Assembly (NCBI RefSeq): GCF_004143485.2
Contig: NZ_RXOB02000022.1
Location: 124,001 to 188,000, forward strand
DNA: 64,000 nucleotides
DNA from: Halorussus amylolyticus
GTDB taxonomy: Archaea > Halobacteriota > Halobacteria > Halobacteriales > Haladaptataceae
Reading direction: 5' to 3'
Made by a program: the position numbers and the translations under genes. Under the pieces are notes generated by a model. It did no database searches. It saw nothing but the letters and a program-made list of their open reading frames with translations, and was not told where the DNA came from. This document shows, piece after piece, positions 62,143-64,000 of the stretch. Position 1 is the first letter of the stretch; the number at the start of each line of letters is the position of its first letter.

Positions 62143-64000
62143 CTACTCGGTCTTCGCGCTGATGTGGCCCTTGACGAGGTACTCCATCGCGGTCGTGGTG
62201 TGTTCGGACACCGTCGCCTCCGCGTCGGTGTGGTCGTCGGTCTCGCCCGCGACGGGGAAGTTGTACGTGTCGGTCTTGCCCCAGTAGGTCTTGGTCTCCT
62301 CGTAGAAGCCGATGTGCGGAAGCTGGTAGTTGTGGTACCAGACCAGCTTCTCGGTCAGGTCGCGCATCTCGTCTTCGTCCTGCGTCTGTGACAGGACGTT
62401 CGTCCACTTGAACGGGTAGAGCGTCTGCATATCGCCGCCGTCACCCATCGCTCCCACCTCGGTCGGGAACTCCGGCCGGAGCGGGTGGTTCAACTTCTCG
62501 GTGGTCTCCTGTTCGAGCTCCGGCTCCGCCCGATTGACCTCGCAGCTCTCGGGCGGGTCGAGGGTCTCGGCGTGGTTGTCGTAGCGCCCGAGACCGCCCG
62601 CGCTCACGGTGGTGAACGCCGACGCGGGATGCGTCGCGTTCGTGAACCAGTTGCACATATCGAAGTCGTACGTCTCGTCCCACGTGTTCCAGAAGCCGCT
62701 GCTCGACGGCACGATGAGCTTGTTGTCGAATCCGAACTCGTCGAGTTTCGGGCTGAGGTACTTGCCGATGGTCTCGTAAATCGGCCACGGCGGCGTGAGG
62801 TACTGAAGCCCCTCGACGGCGTCCCCGTCGGGACCGACCCACTGGTCGCCGTCTTTGGTGTAGCCCGCGTCTTCGAGGACTTGTGTCGCCTTGTCCGGCT
62901 GGGAGTTCAGCCCGTAGTCGATGATGCTGTCGCGGAATTCGTCCGGGAGCCACTGGTCGGCCAGCGTCGAGGACATCCCCATCGAGTTCCGGTGGGGAAC
63001 GTACTCCTGTCCGTGCGACCCCTTGATGACTTCCACCAGTTCCTCGTGGTCGATGACGTACGCGATTGCGCGCCGAACCGCCCGTCGCGAGAGGTGCTTG
63101 TTGTCGAAGTTGATGGCGAGCTTCGGGACGCCGCCGATGGAGAACTGGCTGAACACGTCGAGGTCGTCGTTCTGTTCGACCTGCGTGAGCATCTTGTCGC
63201 CGAAGTCGAACCGGCCGGACTGGAGCGCCTGAATCGACTTCTGGTTGTCCGCCATCAGGACCCAGTTGAAGGTGTCGAGGTTCGTCCAGTCGGCGCGCGG
63301 GTGGTCTTCGTACTTCTCGTGAGTGACTTCGGTCGGGTCGAACTGCGTGGGTTGCCACATCCCGCACCCGAGACCCTCGGCCGTGAGGTCGTCGAGCGAA
63401 ATCTTGTGCTCGTTGAGGTCCTGGGCCACGCTGCTAATCGCGTCCTCGCTACTCGCGTCCTCGAACTGTTCGAGCCACGACTCGAAGTAGTCGTGCTTCG
63501 CGACGAGGCCGATGTACCCGACTTGCTGGAGGTCGGGGTTCGCGGGACCCGCGAGTTCGTTCCGAAGCGTGTAGTCGTCTTCGAGAACCCACGTGTTGTC
63601 GGTCTCCTCGGGGCCGCCGTACTCCTGATAGGCGGTAATCATCTGTGTGGTGTACATGTCCTGGGCGGTGACCGGGGTGCCGTCCCACCACGTGTACTCG
63701 TCGCTGAGTTCGATGACGACTTCGCACCCGCCGCCTTCGAGGCGGATGTCGTCGGCGAGCCACCAAATCGGTTCGCCGCGGTTGTTCGGGTAGACGAGCG
63801 ACTCCCACCACATGTACTCCGCCCAGTACTCGAAGTCGCTCTGGGTGGCGAAGGGGTTGACGTTCGCGTCGCTCGGCGTCCAACTCACCGGCTTGCGAAT
63901 CGTGATGTCGGTGGTGAGCGGCGACCCGCCCTCCGAGTCCTCGGTCGTGGAATCGTCGGACTCGGTGTCGGACGCAGTCGTGCTCCCGTCTTCGGTGGTC
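62143..64000 (-). CDS. ABC transporter substrate-binding protein (SBP family 5), 5' end outside window
   Basis: At least 619 residues of a family-5 (Opp/Dpp/nickel) solute-binding protein are present: LTTDITIRKPVSWTPSDANVNPFATQ, VVIELSDEYTWWDGTPVTAQDMYTTQ, GRFDFGDKMLTQVEQ, RRAIAYVIDHEELVEVIKGSHG and LEDAGYTKDGDQWVGPDG. The visible N-terminal part is a Thr/Ser/Asp-rich linker of the kind that follows a lipobox, so it is probably a lipid-anchored receptor. It should deliver substrate to the importer encoded at 56822-61455. The frame runs past the right edge without a start. Confidence 0.9.
   Translation of the reverse strand, partial: TTEDGSTTASDTESDDSTTEDSEGGSPLTTDITIRKPVSWTPSDANVNPFATQSDFEYWAEYMWWESLVYPNNRGEPIWWLADDIRLEGGGCEVVIELSDEYTWWDGTPVTAQDMYTTQMITAYQEYGGPEETDNTWVLEDDYTLRNELAGPANPDLQQVGYIGLVAKHDYFESWLEQFEDASSEDAISSVAQDLNEHKISLDDLTAEGLGCGMWQPTQFDPTEVTHEKYEDHPRADWTNLDTFNWVLMADNQKSIQALQSGRFDFGDKMLTQVEQNDDLDVFSQFSIGGVPKLAINFDNKHLSRRAVRRAIAYVIDHEELVEVIKGSHGQEYVPHRNSMGMSSTLADQWLPDEFRDSIIDYGLNSQPDKATQVLEDAGYTKDGDQWVGPDGDAVEGLQYLTPPWPIYETIGKYLSPKLDEFGFDNKLIVPSSSGFWNTWDETYDFDMCNWFTNATHPASAFTTVSAGGLGRYDNHAETLDPPESCEVNRAEPELEQETTEKLNHPLRPEFPTEVGAMGDGGDMQTLYPFKWTNVLSQTQDEDEMRDLTEKLVWYHNYQLPHIGFYEETKTYWGKTDTYNFPVAGETDDHTDAEATVSEHTTTAMEYLVKGHISAKTE

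Overview
The window is chromosomal DNA from a halophilic archaeon of the class Halobacteria. It is GC-rich and its proteins are strongly acidic. Many start codons lie about 25-35 bases downstream of an A/T-rich TATA-like box with no ribosome binding site, as expected for leaderless haloarchaeal transcripts. Marker genes fit this reading: TFE, aIF2-beta, the RPA/RPAP/Rpe trio, an archaea-specific SMC-related protein, HalOD1 and amphi-Trp proteins and Tat-exported esterases. The genus cannot be fixed from the sequence alone. I saw no rRNA, tRNA or CRISPR array.

Layout. 0-8.5 kb: housekeeping and small conserved genes (TFE 5' end, OGG-type glycosylase, DUF555, UPF0058, aIF2-beta, DUF357, a glutaredoxin-thioredoxin reductase fusion, a VOC protein, a ferritin-like protein) and a MITE-like element. 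8.8-17.4 kb: a branched-chain amino acid cluster leuA-ilvB-ilvN-ilvC-(97-aa protein)-leuC-leuD-leuB, mostly joined by ATGA or similar overlaps. Here leuA has an apparent frameshift in a run of seven G. Between leuA and ilvB lies a separate promoter, a 29-codon leader ORF ending in Ile-Ile-Ile-Val-Gly-Ala, and overlapping hairpins that look like an attenuator. 17.4-24.5 kb: small regulators, tandem repeats, a membrane protein and the rpa1-rpap1-rpe operon. 24.5-34.4 kb: mixed metabolism (YqcI/YcgG protein with a cysteine hydrolase, 3-hydroxyacyl-CoA dehydrogenase, squalene/phytoene synthase and a broken copy of its 3' end, dodecin, HesB/IscA, CNNM/CBS transporter, hisD). 34.7-40.6 kb: two Tat-exported PHB-depolymerase-like esterases with a shared promoter element, katG and a methyltransferase.

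41.0-45.0 kb is a possible partition/chromosome-organisation module: a ParA-type ATPase, an acidic partner protein, an AT-rich block with a palindrome and an SMC-like protein with a degenerate Walker A. 45.3-64.0 kb looks like a scavenging island. It holds an IclR regulator with an operator-like dyad shared with the next gene, a creatininase-family amidohydrolase, a GH3 NagZ-type hexosaminidase with a DUF1343/NamZ muramidase-type enzyme in one operon, a beta-lactamase-fold serine hydrolase, an enolase-superfamily enzyme, an F420-type LLM oxidoreductase, a TIM-barrel hydrolase-like protein, a HAD phosphatase and a complete Opp/Dpp ABC importer. The NamZ + NagZ + beta-lactamase-family combination mirrors the Bacillus subtilis murein-recycling genes ybbC-ybbD-ybbE, which suggests use of bacterial peptidoglycan fragments by an archaeon that has no murein of its own.

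The most unusual non-coding signal is a family of five dispersed elements, each about 260-370 bp, in both orientations (25.99, 50.01, 51.41, 53.04 and 55.72 kb). Each has a degenerate array of about 26-nt units, then a core bounded by GAAAGGGG and GGGGCTTTC, then a two-part stem whose pairing is kept while its bases change. Four of the five sit in the intergenic gaps of the putative muropeptide island.
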